Positions 24,928 to 33,985 are shown, numbered from the stretch's first letter. The stretch is DNA of 64,000 nt from an uncultured Synergistales bacterium (GCA_905234075.1 CAJOGI010000003.1:1-64000); one strand, 5' to 3'. Numbers and translations: made by a program. The notes: a model not told the origin generated them from the sequence alone.

Positions 24928-25765
24928 AAAATATCTCGTTTACTTTTATATTAACCTGCTTAATTTCCATGCCCGTGAGATAGCTGAGACCTTTTAATAA
25001 TTTTCTCTGCAATGCACGGGCGATTGAAAGTGCGCTTTTATTTCCTAAGTTCAAATCTATTTCGATATCAATGCTGATTTTGTCATCATAAATTTCAATA
25101 TCAAGCTCGCGGATTTTTTTTATGTGATTTCCAAGCTCTAATAATTTTCTGCTGATCTCGACGAGCGCGTCATGTTCAATCGTAACTTTTCCGTTGAAGC
25201 TGAATAAAGGTTTTACGATTGTGTTTCGCGATTCGTCTTTTTCCCTGCCCCTAAAGAAACCGCGTATCTGACTGACTAACTTTCCCGCAAAATTTTGCTG
25301 AACTTGAGCTTTTGCGACCGGAACTACATGCTGTTTTTTTTCACGGCGTTCGCGCAGGGCGGCTTCAATTTCTTCGGGCGATGAAATTTCTTCTATGCTT
25401 ATGAATTTTGACGGAGGATTGAGGCCAAGACGTTTAACGATTTTATTAATCATTCCCTCCGACGTAGCCAAGATCATTAAATTATTCGGAGGATTTTTTG
25501 TGAGGTATCTTATGACTTCATCTCTGTGATCTTCATATTCAAAGATGGCGCGTTTAATAGCACGCAGCCTGTTGACTTCTGATTTAGCACTGCGTCCGGC
25601 TAAAATTCTTCCGCGTGAAATTACAAGACCGTCATCAATGATAACGTCTATTCCGTTTTGCTTTGCTACATGCGTAGCTCTGTGGCTCTTGCCAGTGCCT
25701 GCCGGGCCGACGAAAGCAAAAATTTTTATTTTTGAAAGTCCTTCGGAATTTTTAGATGAGTTCAA
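24917..25765 (-). CDS. P-loop ATPase-like protein with Asp23/Gls24-like C-terminus
   Basis: A 282-residue protein. Residues 14-23 are a Walker A motif (GPAGTGKSHR), followed by an ATP-cone-like start region with IIDDGLVISRGRILAG, which fits a small AAA-like or kinase-like domain. The last 95 residues (VTIEHDALVEISRKL..., KISIDIEIDLNLG, INIKVNEI) resemble the Asp23/Gls24 (DUF322) fold. The combination is not one I can name. It overlaps murA by 14 bases and the DNA glycosylase by 11. Confidence 0.62.
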   Translation of the reverse strand: MNSSKNSEGLSKIKIFAFVGPAGTGKSHRATHVAKQNGIDVIIDDGLVISRGRILAGRSAKSEVNRLRAIKRAIFEYEDHRDEVIRYLTKNPPNNLMILATSEGMINKIVKRLGLNPPSKFISIEEISSPEEIEAALRERREKKQHVVPVAKAQVQQNFAGKLVSQIRGFFRGREKDESRNTIVKPLFSFNGKVTIEHDALVEISRKLLELGNHIKKIRELDIEIYDDKISIDIEIDLNLGNKSALSIARALQRKLLKGLSYLTGMEIKQVNIKVNEIFYEH

Positions 25766-27011
25766 CCTGCGCCCCCAATGATGTTAATTTTTTGTCAATG
25801 GCTTCATAGCCGCGCCATACGTGAACCATATCATCGACTGTTGTTTCGCCTTCAGCCGCCAGCCCTGCCATTATTAACGCCGCGCCTGCTCTCAAGTCCG
25901 TAGCTCTTACCGGTGCGCCCTGTAATTTTTGAACGCCTCGAATTACAGCTACGTCTCGTGCAATTTTTATATCCGCCCCCATTCGGTTTAATTCCTGAGC
26001 ATAGAGAAACCGCGCCTGAAAAACACTCTCTTCAATCGTGCTGACACCTTGACCAAGCGAGAGAGCCGCCGCCATTTGAGGCTGGGCATCAGTCGGAAAA
26101 CCGGGATACGGTAAAGTTTTTATTGAGATCGGGTGAAGACGTTTTTTGGATGGGAATGTTTCAACAGTATTTTTTTTAACTTTGAATTTTGCTCCGCTTT
26201 CCTCGAGTTTTGCTAAGATAGCGTCAATGTGTCGTGGCACAACGTCCTCAACTTTAATATGACCGTTAGTCATTACGCCGGCTAAAATATAAGTACATGC
26301 TTCGATTCTATCCGGTATAACACGCTCGCGCCCCGAATGAACTTTATCAACGCCCTGTATTCTAACGCCGCCGGTGCCTTCAAGTTCAACAGGAACGCCG
26401 ATAGAGCGCAGAACGTCCGCAAGATTATCAATTTCGGGTTCACGCGCTATGTTTTCAAGTATTGTTTCGCCTTGTGCAAGCGAAGCCGCCATCATTAAAT
26501 TTTCAGTCGCTCCGACTGACGGGAAGTCAAGATAAATTCTTCGGCCTCTCAAACGCCCTTTTACTTTTGCATGAACGACACCGTTTTGAACGTCAATTTC
26601 CGCGCCCATTTGTTTTAAGCCTTTCAAGTGTAAATCAATCGGCCTTGCGCCTATTGAACAGCCGCCGGGCAACGGCAAAGAAATTTGACCGCAACTCGCG
26701 AGCAGCGGACCAAGCAGCAAAGACGAGCCACGCATTTTTCGGGCTAAAGTCTCAGAGACTTCCCATTTAATCTCATCAGGAACTTTGAAAATCATTTGAG
26801 GGTCTTTAAGTTCACGGTTAATTTCAACTTCAACGCCCAAGTCCCTCAAAATTTCAATCATTGTATTAATGTCGTATAGATCCGGCACGTTGTCCAGCGT
26901 CAAAATTCCGCCCCGCAGTAATAAGCAGACAGGCATGACAGTCAGAGCGGCGTTTTTAGCCCCTTGAGTTTTAACCGTGCCTTTTAACGGAATGCCGCCG
27001 ATAATTTTCAT
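25752..27011 (-). CDS. murA: UDP-N-acetylglucosamine 1-carboxyvinyltransferase
   Basis: A 419-residue EPSP-synthase-fold enzyme for the first committed step of peptidoglycan synthesis. KTQGAKNAAL near the N-terminus and LPGGCSIGARPIDLHLKGL near residues 113-131, with the PEP-binding cysteine (the fosfomycin target), are conserved. The later PYPGFPTDAQPQMAA block holds the catalytic aspartate. Gram-positive-like genomes often have two; only one is in this window. Confidence 0.94.
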   Translation of the reverse strand: MKIIGGIPLKGTVKTQGAKNAALTVMPVCLLLRGGILTLDNVPDLYDINTMIEILRDLGVEVEINRELKDPQMIFKVPDEIKWEVSETLARKMRGSSLLLGPLLASCGQISLPLPGGCSIGARPIDLHLKGLKQMGAEIDVQNGVVHAKVKGRLRGRRIYLDFPSVGATENLMMAASLAQGETILENIAREPEIDNLADVLRSIGVPVELEGTGGVRIQGVDKVHSGRERVIPDRIEACTYILAGVMTNGHIKVEDVVPRHIDAILAKLEESGAKFKVKKNTVETFPSKKRLHPISIKTLPYPGFPTDAQPQMAAALSLGQGVSTIEESVFQARFLYAQELNRMGADIKIARDVAVIRGVQKLQGAPVRATDLRAGAALIMAGLAAEGETTVDDMVHVWRGYEAIDKKLTSLGAQVELI

Positions 27012-27059
27012 TATATTTTTTATAGTGCGGTACCTCCTTTCGATTAAAGATATATAGTA

Positions 27060-28172
27060 TCATTTCAAAAATTCTTTCACAGCCTCGTGAATTTTTTTGC
27101 TAGCCGTGCCGTTTCCGAAGGGCATTTTATTTTTTGCGATTATGGCTTTCAAATATTCAGGCTCGTTCAAAATTTTTAACGATTCACTGCGGATATTATC
27201 GCGATCAGTGCCGACTAAAATACAAGTCCCGTGAGTTATTGCTTCCGGCCGTTCTGATAGAGTACGCATAATTAAAACAGGCTTGTTAATCGCGCTGGCT
27301 TCTTCCTGTACTCCTCCGCTGTCGGATAAAATAAAAATACTTTTGTTCATAGCGTAAACAAATTCAGGATAATTCAAAGGCTCCGTGAAAATTATATTTT
27401 CATTAAAATCTTTCAGAGAGTTTTTTATAACGTCCCGGACAACGGGATTTTTATGCAACGGCATTAAAAATATAACATCATTGCGATTTTTTATAACGTC
27501 GGCAACAGCAGCGCAAATTCCCTCAAGAGTTTTTCCCCACGACTCGCGCCGGTGAGCAGTCATTAAAATCATCGGCCTGTCATTAATTTTTTGCATGTAT
27601 TCAGGTTCGCTCTTGGCCTTGCTGCGTTCGAGAATATTATACAGAGCGTCAATGACGGTGTTGCCCGTGATAAAAATATTTTTGCTCTTGCCCTCGCTCC
27701 GTAAATTTTCCGCGTCTCCTTCGGTCGGCGCAAAAAATAAATCTGCTATTCCGTCCGTCAAAATTCTGTTAGCTTCTTCAGGAAACGGCAACGCTAAATT
27801 ATGGCTTCTTAATCCTGCCTCAACATGACCGACGGGAACATGACGATAAAACCCTGCTAGAGCCGCCGCAAATGTCGTTGAAGTATCTCCGTGTACTAAA
27901 ATCATATCCTGCGGATTTTCGTCCAGAAATTTTCCAACGCCCTGAAGTACGCTTGAAGTTATGTAATCAAGTGTCTGCGCCTGCTTCATTATATTTAAGT
28001 CAACGTCAGGAGTTATTCCGAAATCTTTTAATGCCTGTCTTAACATGTCCGTGTGCTGTCCTGTCGCAAGCGTTGTAACTTTGAAGTCAGGATTTTTTTT
28101 AAGTTCTAAGATCACAGGAGCCATTTTTATAGCTTCAGGCCGTGTGCCTGTTACGCATGTAATATTTTTCAT
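27060..28172 (-). CDS. wecB: UDP-N-acetylglucosamine 2-epimerase (non-hydrolysing)
   Basis: A 370-residue epimerase converting UDP-GlcNAc to UDP-ManNAc. It has the GTRPEAIKMAPV start, GDTSTTFAAALAGF near residue 95, HVEAGLRS near 116, and SDSGGVQEEA near 282. UDP-ManNAc feeds surface polysaccharide or enterobacterial-antigen-like polymers. The following WecA-like transferase, 4 bases away, fits that use. Confidence 0.93.
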   Translation of the reverse strand: MKNITCVTGTRPEAIKMAPVILELKKNPDFKVTTLATGQHTDMLRQALKDFGITPDVDLNIMKQAQTLDYITSSVLQGVGKFLDENPQDMILVHGDTSTTFAAALAGFYRHVPVGHVEAGLRSHNLALPFPEEANRILTDGIADLFFAPTEGDAENLRSEGKSKNIFITGNTVIDALYNILERSKAKSEPEYMQKINDRPMILMTAHRRESWGKTLEGICAAVADVIKNRNDVIFLMPLHKNPVVRDVIKNSLKDFNENIIFTEPLNYPEFVYAMNKSIFILSDSGGVQEEASAINKPVLIMRTLSERPEAITHGTCILVGTDRDNIRSESLKILNEPEYLKAIIAKNKMPFGNGTASKKIHEAVKEFLK

Positions 28173-28176
28173 TTTT

Positions 28177-29061
28177 TTATTTCAGCCTCAAATATAATTG
28201 TATTCCGGCAAAAAGCATTAAAACCTGCAACGTTAAAATTATGCTCACGGTTAAAATATTCGAGCCGGTCAAAGAAATTAAAATATGATGTAAATGTTTT
28301 TTGTCAGGATAAAAAGGAGATTTTCCCGACAACATTCGCCGCGTGAAAGCCGTCAATGTATCGACAACTGGAATGCCTCCGAATAAAACAAGCAGCAAAA
28401 TAAATTCATAAACTTTGACACTTTGCAAGTTCGGGAGTGCTGAAGTCATGAAGTGCGATGCGAATAAATATCCAAGCAGAGTGCTTCCGCCGTCACCTAA
28501 AAAAGTCTGGGCAGCAGGAAAATTCCAGCATAAAATCCCTAAAGCCATAGCCCCCGTATAAATTATCGCGTAATCATTGCCAAGCAAAAATAAAGTTACT
28601 GATGAAGCAATAAAAAGCGAAATACACAGCCCGTTCATTCCGTCAATTAAATTATATGCGCTTGTCAATCCTGCTATCCAAAGAATAGCAAAAAAACTCA
28701 CGGCTATATTAAAATTCATCGGCAGCACAACAATAGACGAAGCCATTAAGTGCAGGCCAAGCCTTAAAAACGGACTTAGCGAACACATATCATCAAGATA
28801 GCCGCAGAAAAATATTAATGTTCCGCCGGTTGCTATATAACGGAGCGATGGCATTTTCTCTGATATTATCACAGCCATTAATAAATATCCCAGCCACAGG
28901 CCAAGACCTGCTCCACGCGGCATTTGTCCTTTATGAATTTTTCTAGCATCGGGAATGTCAATTATTCCGTAAAGTCCAGCAAGTTTTATTGATATGGGAG
29001 CGGTAAGTCCTCCCCAGAAAAAGCCAACAATGATAAATAAAAATAATTTTACGTCAAGCAT
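28177..29061 (-). CDS. WecA/TagO-like undecaprenyl-phosphate sugar-1-phosphate transferase
   Basis: A 294-residue multi-helix membrane enzyme of the MraY/WecA family that starts a lipid-linked polymer with a GlcNAc-1-phosphate-type sugar. DIPDARKIHKGQMPRGAG near residue 35, the Asp-Asp in FFCGYLDD, and NLIDGMNGL plus FLGDGGSTLLG (near 180-190) are present; the HLHH motif near the C-terminus is typical of the WecA branch. It begins 4 bases before wecB, giving a surface-polymer initiation pair. Confidence 0.87.
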   Translation of the reverse strand: MLDVKLFLFIIVGFFWGGLTAPISIKLAGLYGIIDIPDARKIHKGQMPRGAGLGLWLGYLLMAVIISEKMPSLRYIATGGTLIFFCGYLDDMCSLSPFLRLGLHLMASSIVVLPMNFNIAVSFFAILWIAGLTSAYNLIDGMNGLCISLFIASSVTLFLLGNDYAIIYTGAMALGILCWNFPAAQTFLGDGGSTLLGYLFASHFMTSALPNLQSVKVYEFILLLVLFGGIPVVDTLTAFTRRMLSGKSPFYPDKKHLHHILISLTGSNILTVSIILTLQVLMLFAGIQLYLRLK

Positions 29062-29066
29062 TTTTT

Positions 29067-29143
29067 TAGTTAGGAGTTAGGAGTTAGGAGTTAGAAGGCA
29101 GGGGTTAGAAAAAACTCCTCACTCCTCACTCCTCACTCCTACC
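29067..29143. repeat. Heptamer inverted repeat after the RpiB-Upp gene
   Basis: Four GTTAGGA units, a short A-rich spacer, and an inverted array of CTCCTCA/CTCCTAC fold into a long hairpin. It separates the RpiB-Upp gene from the WecA-like gene downstream on the - strand. Confidence 0.87.
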
Positions 29144-29149
29144 TGATTT

Positions 29150-30247
29150 TTATTTCGTTCCGAAAAGTCTGTCTCCTGCGTCGCCAAGTCCGGGCACTAT
29201 GTAACCGTGATCGTTGAGATGAGAATCAAGAGCCGCAATAAAAATCGAAGCGTCAGGGTGATCTTTTTGTACTCTTTCAATTCCGTCAGGAGCGGCGATT
29301 AAGCACACAAGTGAAATTTTACGGCCTCCGCGTTTCTTAATGAGGCTTATTGCCGCGCTCGCGCTTCCTCCGGTCGCTAACATTGGGTCAAGCACAAAAA
29401 TTTCGCGCTCCTCAATGTCAAAAGGCAGCTTGCAATAATATTCAACCGGCTCGAGAGTCTTCGGGTCTCTATAAAGTCCGATATGTCCGACTTTAGCGTT
29501 AGGGACGACCTGCAAAATTCCGTCGACCATTCCTAAGCCTGCCCTTAAAACAGGAACTATTGCGAGCTTCTTGCCTTCGATAGTTTTTACCGTAGTTTTT
29601 TCGATAGGTGTCTGAACTTCTTTGTCAGTGAGAGGCAGGTTGCGCGTTATTTCATAGACCATAAGGCCAGCGATTTCCTGAAGAAGCTCACGGAACTGCT
29701 TAACGCTCGTGTTAATGTCGCGGATAATTCCAACTTTGTGCTGTACTAACGGGTGATTGAATATCACAACGCGCCCGCCGCCCTGATAGATGACATTCAA
29801 CGTAGATTTTTCAATCTGAGCAATTTTATTAATCCTGCGTATATGTCTGCCGCCCTCAAATTCAGTTGACAGCCACGTCTCAAGAATTTCAGGAACTTCT
29901 TCCGGCTTGAGTAAAGTTCCGCCTAACGTGATGACGTTTGCATTGTTGTGAGCCTTTGCCATTTTTGCATAATGCACATGGTTGCACGGCACAGCACGAA
30001 CGCCGGGAACTTTATTTGCGGCGATTGCTATTCCGAAACCTGTTCCGCATAATAAAACTCCTGCGTCGGCCTCTTCATCGAGAATAGCCCTGCCGACTTT
30101 GAGAGCCGGGCCTGTATAATCATCGTCATGATTATATTCATATGCTCCGAAATCAATAAGCTCGATGTTTTCTTTTGAGCGCAAAAAGTTGATAACTGCG
30201 TCTCTTAAAACATATCCTGCGTGGTCGCAGCCGAATGCTATTTTCAT
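29150..30247 (-). CDS. RpiB-Upp fusion: ribose-5-phosphate isomerase B / uracil phosphoribosyltransferase
   Basis: A single 365-residue chain from two usually separate enzymes. Residues 1 to about 145 are RpiB (FGCDHAGY near the start, [12 protein letters not shown] near 70, plus the catalytic Cys in LLCGTG). Residues 155-365 are uracil phosphoribosyltransferase: [37 protein letters not shown], and [12 protein letters not shown] at the end. RpiB makes ribose 5-phosphate, the precursor of the PRPP used by Upp, so the fusion joins related steps. ATG at 30247 is preferred; AAAGGAG lies about 12 bases upstream. Confidence 0.92.
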   Translation of the reverse strand: MKIAFGCDHAGYVLRDAVINFLRSKENIELIDFGAYEYNHDDDYTGPALKVGRAILDEEADAGVLLCGTGFGIAIAANKVPGVRAVPCNHVHYAKMAKAHNNANVITLGGTLLKPEEVPEILETWLSTEFEGGRHIRRINKIAQIEKSTLNVIYQGGGRVVIFNHPLVQHKVGIIRDINTSVKQFRELLQEIAGLMVYEITRNLPLTDKEVQTPIEKTTVKTIEGKKLAIVPVLRAGLGMVDGILQVVPNAKVGHIGLYRDPKTLEPVEYYCKLPFDIEEREIFVLDPMLATGGSASAAISLIKKRGGRKISLVCLIAAPDGIERVQKDHPDASIFIAALDSHLNDHGYIVPGLGDAGDRLFGTK

Positions 30248-30301
30248 GTTAGAGTACAACTCCTTTTCTAAATGGATTCATTCATATGGAAAATTTTTTA
30301 T

Positions 30302-30331
30302 ATTATACCAAGTCAAGACTTAGCCGCGCAA
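30302..30331 (-). promoter_or_regulatory. Promoter of the RpiB-Upp gene
   Basis: On the - strand TTGCGC (30326-30331) and TATAAT (30302-30307) are 18 bases apart, about 55 bases before the start codon. The -10 matches consensus; the -35 is weak. Confidence 0.5.
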
Positions 30332-30359
30332 AAAAATGAGGAGCTTTGAGCCCCTCATT
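30330..30359 (-). terminator. Intrinsic terminator after the acidic ParA-partner gene
   Basis: ATGAGGGGCTC and GAGCTCCTCAT form a stem with one mismatch and a short loop, followed on the - strand by six or seven T. It lies about 24 bases after the stop of the gene at 30383 and separates it from the RpiB-Upp promoter. Confidence 0.8.
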
Positions 30360-30382
30360 CATAATTTTTAACTTGTGAATTT

Positions 30383-31531
30383 TTATTCGCCTAATTCAAG
30401 CCTTATAATTTCCTCGTTATCGCCTTCATGCTCCTCTTCAGATGGTGAATCTAATTTATTATTAGCAGCTTCGTGCTCTTCAAAAATTTCATCATCTTCT
30501 AGGTCGTCAAGCGGAGCTAATTCTTCCTTTTCGTTTTCGTTTGTCTCGTCGAGCCGGACGGGCTCGTCAGGATTATTCTCGGGCGTAATTTCTTCTATGA
30601 CATCTTCAACTTCAACCGGCGCGTCCGTTTCTTCTTCCTTTATGACCGGAAATTCTTCAAACTCTAAAACTTCTTTTGCAGGAACTTCAAGAACATCTGA
30701 TGTTATTTCGTTTTCAGCTGCTTCAGCTTCAGGCTCCGGCTCGGCAATAGAAAATTCCGGCTCTTCCTGTAAAACTTCTTGGACAGTATCGGGCTCCTGC
30801 TCTTTATTTTCGCTCAAAGCCTCGTCTAATTTTTCTTCCATTACGCTGAAGGCTTCGGCGAGTTCTGCGTCCGGCTTATCTTGACTTTCGGGAATTAAAT
30901 TAAATTCTTCGGATAATTTCGGCTGTTCCTCCGGCTCTGAAATTTCTTCAGCGGCTTCGAGCGGCTCCTGTTCCTGCAAAATTTCCGGCTTGGCCTCTTC
31001 TGTTTCCTGCGCTTCTTGTTCTATCTGTGCTTTGCCTTCGTTGTCATCGCTTGAAATTTTCGGTTCAGGCTCTGAATTTTCGATTAAGTCCTTGAAATTT
31101 ATATCTTCTTCATCGACAGGCGGCAGTGTTACGCTGGCATCGACCGGCAAGTCTTCAAATTCTTTGCCGTTCTGAACAACGGGAATAAAAACAGCAACAA
31201 TCTTTGTGTTTTTGTTATTGTCTGCTGCGTCCTGAATAGCCTTGAGAACTTCATTATAAAGCCAAGAGTGGGGCTTGCCGTCCTTCTGCTTGATAACGTC
31301 AACGACTTCAACGTTAGTCTTGTTCTTTTTTAGAGCCGACGCGCCTAAAAATCTGTCAGCAGAAAATTTTCCAGAGCCTTCCGCAGTGCTCTTCGTCAAA
31401 CGCCTTCTGACTGATTCCTCAATGCTGAACTCCGGCAAATCTTCAACAGGCTCGCCCTGTTCTCTGCGCCATTCTATTTCGTGCCTGTCAATTACGGAAT
31501 GAATATTCTCAAGTCCCTTAAATATCCGCAT
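30383..31531 (-). CDS. Acidic protein of unknown function coupled to ParA
   Basis: A 382-residue protein. The first 130 residues look folded: a helix with ENIHSVIDRHEIEWRRE, a region with EVVDVIKQKDGKPHSWLYNEVLKAIQ, and a strand VAVFIPVV. From about residue 135 on it is almost pure Glu/Asp/Pro/Ser low complexity, so probably disordered and highly negative. Its start overlaps the end of parA by 14 bases, which suggests it is the partner or cargo adaptor of this ParA. No ParB-like motif is visible. Confidence 0.6.
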   Translation of the reverse strand: MRIFKGLENIHSVIDRHEIEWRREQGEPVEDLPEFSIEESVRRRLTKSTAEGSGKFSADRFLGASALKKNKTNVEVVDVIKQKDGKPHSWLYNEVLKAIQDAADNNKNTKIVAVFIPVVQNGKEFEDLPVDASVTLPPVDEEDINFKDLIENSEPEPKISSDDNEGKAQIEQEAQETEEAKPEILQEQEPLEAAEEISEPEEQPKLSEEFNLIPESQDKPDAELAEAFSVMEEKLDEALSENKEQEPDTVQEVLQEEPEFSIAEPEPEAEAAENEITSDVLEVPAKEVLEFEEFPVIKEEETDAPVEVEDVIEEITPENNPDEPVRLDETNENEKEELAPLDDLEDDEIFEEHEAANNKLDSPSEEEHEGDNEEIIRLELGE

Positions 31532-32207
31532 TATCTAATTCTTCCTCTTTTCTTTCGGTCCAGACCTCGTTAATGTCGGCGATACCGTCATTTAATTTTT
31601 CAACGGCCTTGAGAATTTTGTCATAAAGTTTTTCGTACGGTCTTCTCGAATTTGCAATTAAACCTGTTGACCATACAACGCCCGAAGTCAAATTATACGG
31701 TATCCTTTTATGAAGCGGCAGGTCTGCGGCGACGGGATAATCTCTGTCCGCGATAAGCTGATTTGCAATTTTTGCCATTGAGGACGTGTCATAACCTACT
31801 TTTACCAGCGGAAGCTGCGCTCTTTCTTTGCCGGCCTTCTGAGCAACGGAATACATTAAGCCGAGATTTGACAGCGAGAAAAAATCCGGCCTGACAGGAA
31901 CGACAACGACATCAGCAAAATCGATCGCGTGTTTAGATGCGTCCTCAAGGTTCGGGGGGCAGTCAATGACGATCCATTCTTCGGGCGCGTCCGCGTCGCT
32001 GTCCTCAAGAGTTTTTTTAATTCTTAATGAGCCTTTGAAGTAATTTTTCATGAAGCCTAAAGCGTCAGAAAAATTGTTCGAGGGGTCAAGGTCAACGGCA
32101 AGAACTTTATTATGTCTGACTAAAGCTATCTGCGCAAGAATAACCGATATGGTGGTCTTTCCTACTCCGCCCTTGCGGTTCAGTACCGCTACTGCAATTT
32201 TCGACAT
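31518..32207 (-). CDS. ParA/MinD-family ATPase
   Basis: A 229-residue deviant-Walker ATPase. NRKGGVGKTTIS at residues 8-19 is the ParA Walker A with the signature lysine, VDLDPSNNFSDAL near 40 and IDCPPNLEDAS near 80 are the Walker A' and B sites. ParA and MinD act by dimerisation on DNA or membrane to place cargo. This one lacks a DNA-binding N-terminal domain and has no ParB beside it. I chose MSKIA at 32207, which has GGTGAT 7 bases upstream, over an upstream GTG. A TGC-TATAAT extended -10 lies at 32256..32264. Confidence 0.83.
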   Translation of the reverse strand: MSKIAVAVLNRKGGVGKTTISVILAQIALVRHNKVLAVDLDPSNNFSDALGFMKNYFKGSLRIKKTLEDSDADAPEEWIVIDCPPNLEDASKHAIDFADVVVVPVRPDFFSLSNLGLMYSVAQKAGKERAQLPLVKVGYDTSSMAKIANQLIADRDYPVAADLPLHKRIPYNLTSGVVWSTGLIANSRRPYEKLYDKILKAVEKLNDGIADINEVWTERKEEELDNADI

Positions 32208-32295
32208 GTTATCTATCACCTGTTTATAAATTTTATTCTTTCATAATTTTTTAATATTATAGCAACAAGCCGCGACCCTCTGAAAAAAATTTTTA

Positions 32296-32440
32296 TGCTA
32301 AAATATTTTTATTAGCATTATAAAAATTATAGAAGATAAATTTTTACAACTACTTTTACACCTACAAAAATTTCAAAAATTTTTAATTCCCATAAATTTT
32401 TACAGAGCTGATAAAAAAATTAGAATCAAAAATTTTTTGT
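32296..32440 (+). repeat. Dispersed A+T-rich intergenic element, copy B, with upstream extended -10
   Basis: Copy B, sense on the + strand. TGCTAAAAT at 32296-32304 is an extended -10; 38 bases on, the core begins with TTTTACAACTACTTTTACACCTAC at 32341 and ends in TAGAATC (32421-32427), then a T-run. This is the same order as in copy C. It fills most of the gap between parA and citX. Confidence 0.65.
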
Positions 32441-32448
32441 GCTACAAT
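32440..32448 (+). promoter_or_regulatory. Extended -10 promoter of citX
   Basis: TGCTACAAT ends 7 bases before the citX ATG, so the start of transcription would fall at or next to the start codon. That fits a leaderless or near-leaderless messenger. The T-run of repeat copy B forms its upstream half. Confidence 0.5.
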
Positions 32449-32455
32449 AATTTTT

Positions 32456-32953
32456 ATGAAAGGACACGAAATTAATTTATCCCAAATGCTTTTGAGGCGC
32501 GAAAAACGAGCGGACGAGCAAAAATTTTTTCTCGAAAAATATAACGCGCCGTTAATTTCTTTTACTATGAACATTCCCGGCCCGGTCAAAACTAATGAAT
32601 TAATTTATAACGCTTTTGAGACCGGCAGAAATTTAATTCTCGATGCTCTGAAAAATATCAACGCCGAAATTAATAATTCAATCGAAATTCATGAGGACAC
32701 CGGCGACGAAATTTTATTATCGATTAAAAATATAAGCCCGGAAAAATTAAAAGACATTGCAATAAAAATTGAAAACGAAAATAGATTCGGACGGCTATTC
32801 GATATTGACGTTATAGACGCGGAAGGAAATAAATTATCGCGAAAAAATTTCAGAAAATGTTTAATATGCGGAAAACAAGCTCAAGAGTGCGCACGCTCCC
32901 GGACACATTCAGTAAAAGAAATGCAGGAGGCGGTAGAAAAATTACTCTCCTAA
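32456..32953 (+). CDS. citX: CitX, apo-citrate lyase phosphoribosyl-dephospho-CoA transferase
   Basis: A 165-residue enzyme that attaches the dephospho-CoA-derived prosthetic group to the acyl carrier subunit of citrate lyase. The signatures are FTMNIPGPVK near residue 37, GRLFDIDVID near 113, and the ending RKNFRKCLICGKQAQECARSRTHS with its Cys pair. No citrate lyase subunit (citC, D, E, F, G) is in the window, so it is an orphan here. It has no ribosome site. Its end overlaps the converging gene by 12 bases. Confidence 0.88.
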   Translation: MKGHEINLSQMLLRREKRADEQKFFLEKYNAPLISFTMNIPGPVKTNELIYNAFETGRNLILDALKNINAEINNSIEIHEDTGDEILLSIKNISPEKLKDIAIKIENENRFGRLFDIDVIDAEGNKLSRKNFRKCLICGKQAQECARSRTHSVKEMQEAVEKLLS

Positions 32954-33985
32954 TTTCCAAAACGGAAAATAAATTCTCAAGTGAGTTATATTTTCTAACG
33001 CGCCGTTATAAAGCCCCGAAAATTCCGGTAATTTTTGCCATTCGCCGCCATCAATCCTGCATAGAATTAAAGATTTCCGCCCGTACTGGCTCCAAACGTC
33101 CGGCATTTTTTCATTGTCATTTAACTGCGTGCCGGGCACAAAAGAATTTTTATACAAGGGCTCGCGGCCTTCTAAGTCCGGCATATTTGGCAAAGGCGAA
33201 ATTATAAGCCATTGAGTTAATTTCCAAGCGTTAAACATTTCTTTTGAAGTCAAAGCGTGTTTTAACGGCATTATTTGAAAGCCTCCAATCCTGTCGCGCC
33301 TCGAAGTCGATATGTCTATAACGCCTGAATGTGAAGCTCGTATCCTGCCCACGCTTTGAAATTTTGTTCCCTCGAAGCGTCCCACGCCTGAAACTCTGTG
33401 AATTACTCTGGCAATAATTTTTTTGCCTTCAGTGCCGTGAATTATTACACGTCCGCCGGGCCTGTTCTCGATGTCAAGCATGAAAAATTTTTGATTTTCA
33501 GGAAGTCTTGTCCTGATTATTAAAATATCTTTTTCCTGCGGAACATCATTCAAAGGAATTTCAACGCCGTCGCGCTCAATCGTAACTTTTGAACCCGTCA
33601 ACGGCGCGAAGCCTCCGAAAATGCCCGTTCCTGCCGGAGCGTCAATCGAAAAAAACGAGCCTCTCTCAGCTGCCGGAGCGATCGTTACGGAAGGCACAAG
33701 GCTTATAATCCGGCCTCTATTATTTTCAACGTTAATTAAAATGTGAACAGCATTGACCGCAGACGCACAGACCGTAGAATTTTCGCTCCACTTGCTTGCG
33801 GTGTAAGCGGGCCAATTAGTTTTTGAAGGGGTCATGAAAACTTTTCCGAGTGAAATTTTTTCACCGCCGGGCAAAATTGCTTCGACTTCAGAATTTTCTT
33901 TGCAGGGTATGCGAATTTCTATTAACTCTTCAGCGTAGGCGCATGACGCAAATAAAAAAAATACTAGCATAAAAATTTTTTTCAT
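32942..33985 (-). CDS. Exported protein of unknown function
   Basis: A 347-residue protein with a signal peptide (MKKIF, hydrophobic 5-15, cleavage likely after AYA near 18). The mature part is mostly beta-rich, with repeated short strands and no recognised catalytic motif. SVGRIRASHSGVIDISTSRRDRIGGFQIMP near the middle gives no family I can name. The protein is probably periplasmic. It runs opposite to citX and overlaps it at the 3' ends. Confidence 0.6.
   Translation of the reverse strand: MKKIFMLVFFLFASCAYAEELIEIRIPCKENSEVEAILPGGEKISLGKVFMTPSKTNWPAYTASKWSENSTVCASAVNAVHILINVENNRGRIISLVPSVTIAPAAERGSFFSIDAPAGTGIFGGFAPLTGSKVTIERDGVEIPLNDVPQEKDILIIRTRLPENQKFFMLDIENRPGGRVIIHGTEGKKIIARVIHRVSGVGRFEGTKFQSVGRIRASHSGVIDISTSRRDRIGGFQIMPLKHALTSKEMFNAWKLTQWLIISPLPNMPDLEGREPLYKNSFVPGTQLNDNEKMPDVWSQYGRKSLILCRIDGGEWQKLPEFSGLYNGALENITHLRIYFPFWKLGE

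Noticed and set aside
30375-30884. A serine-rich open frame on the + strand opposite the acidic protein gene
   Set aside because: It is the antisense image of a Glu/Pro-rich coding sequence; codon pattern and homology support only the - strand gene.
32383-32589. A - strand frame across element copy B and citX
   Set aside because: Its end matches the repeat in all copies, but other copies have stops at once; nucleotide conservation explains it better.
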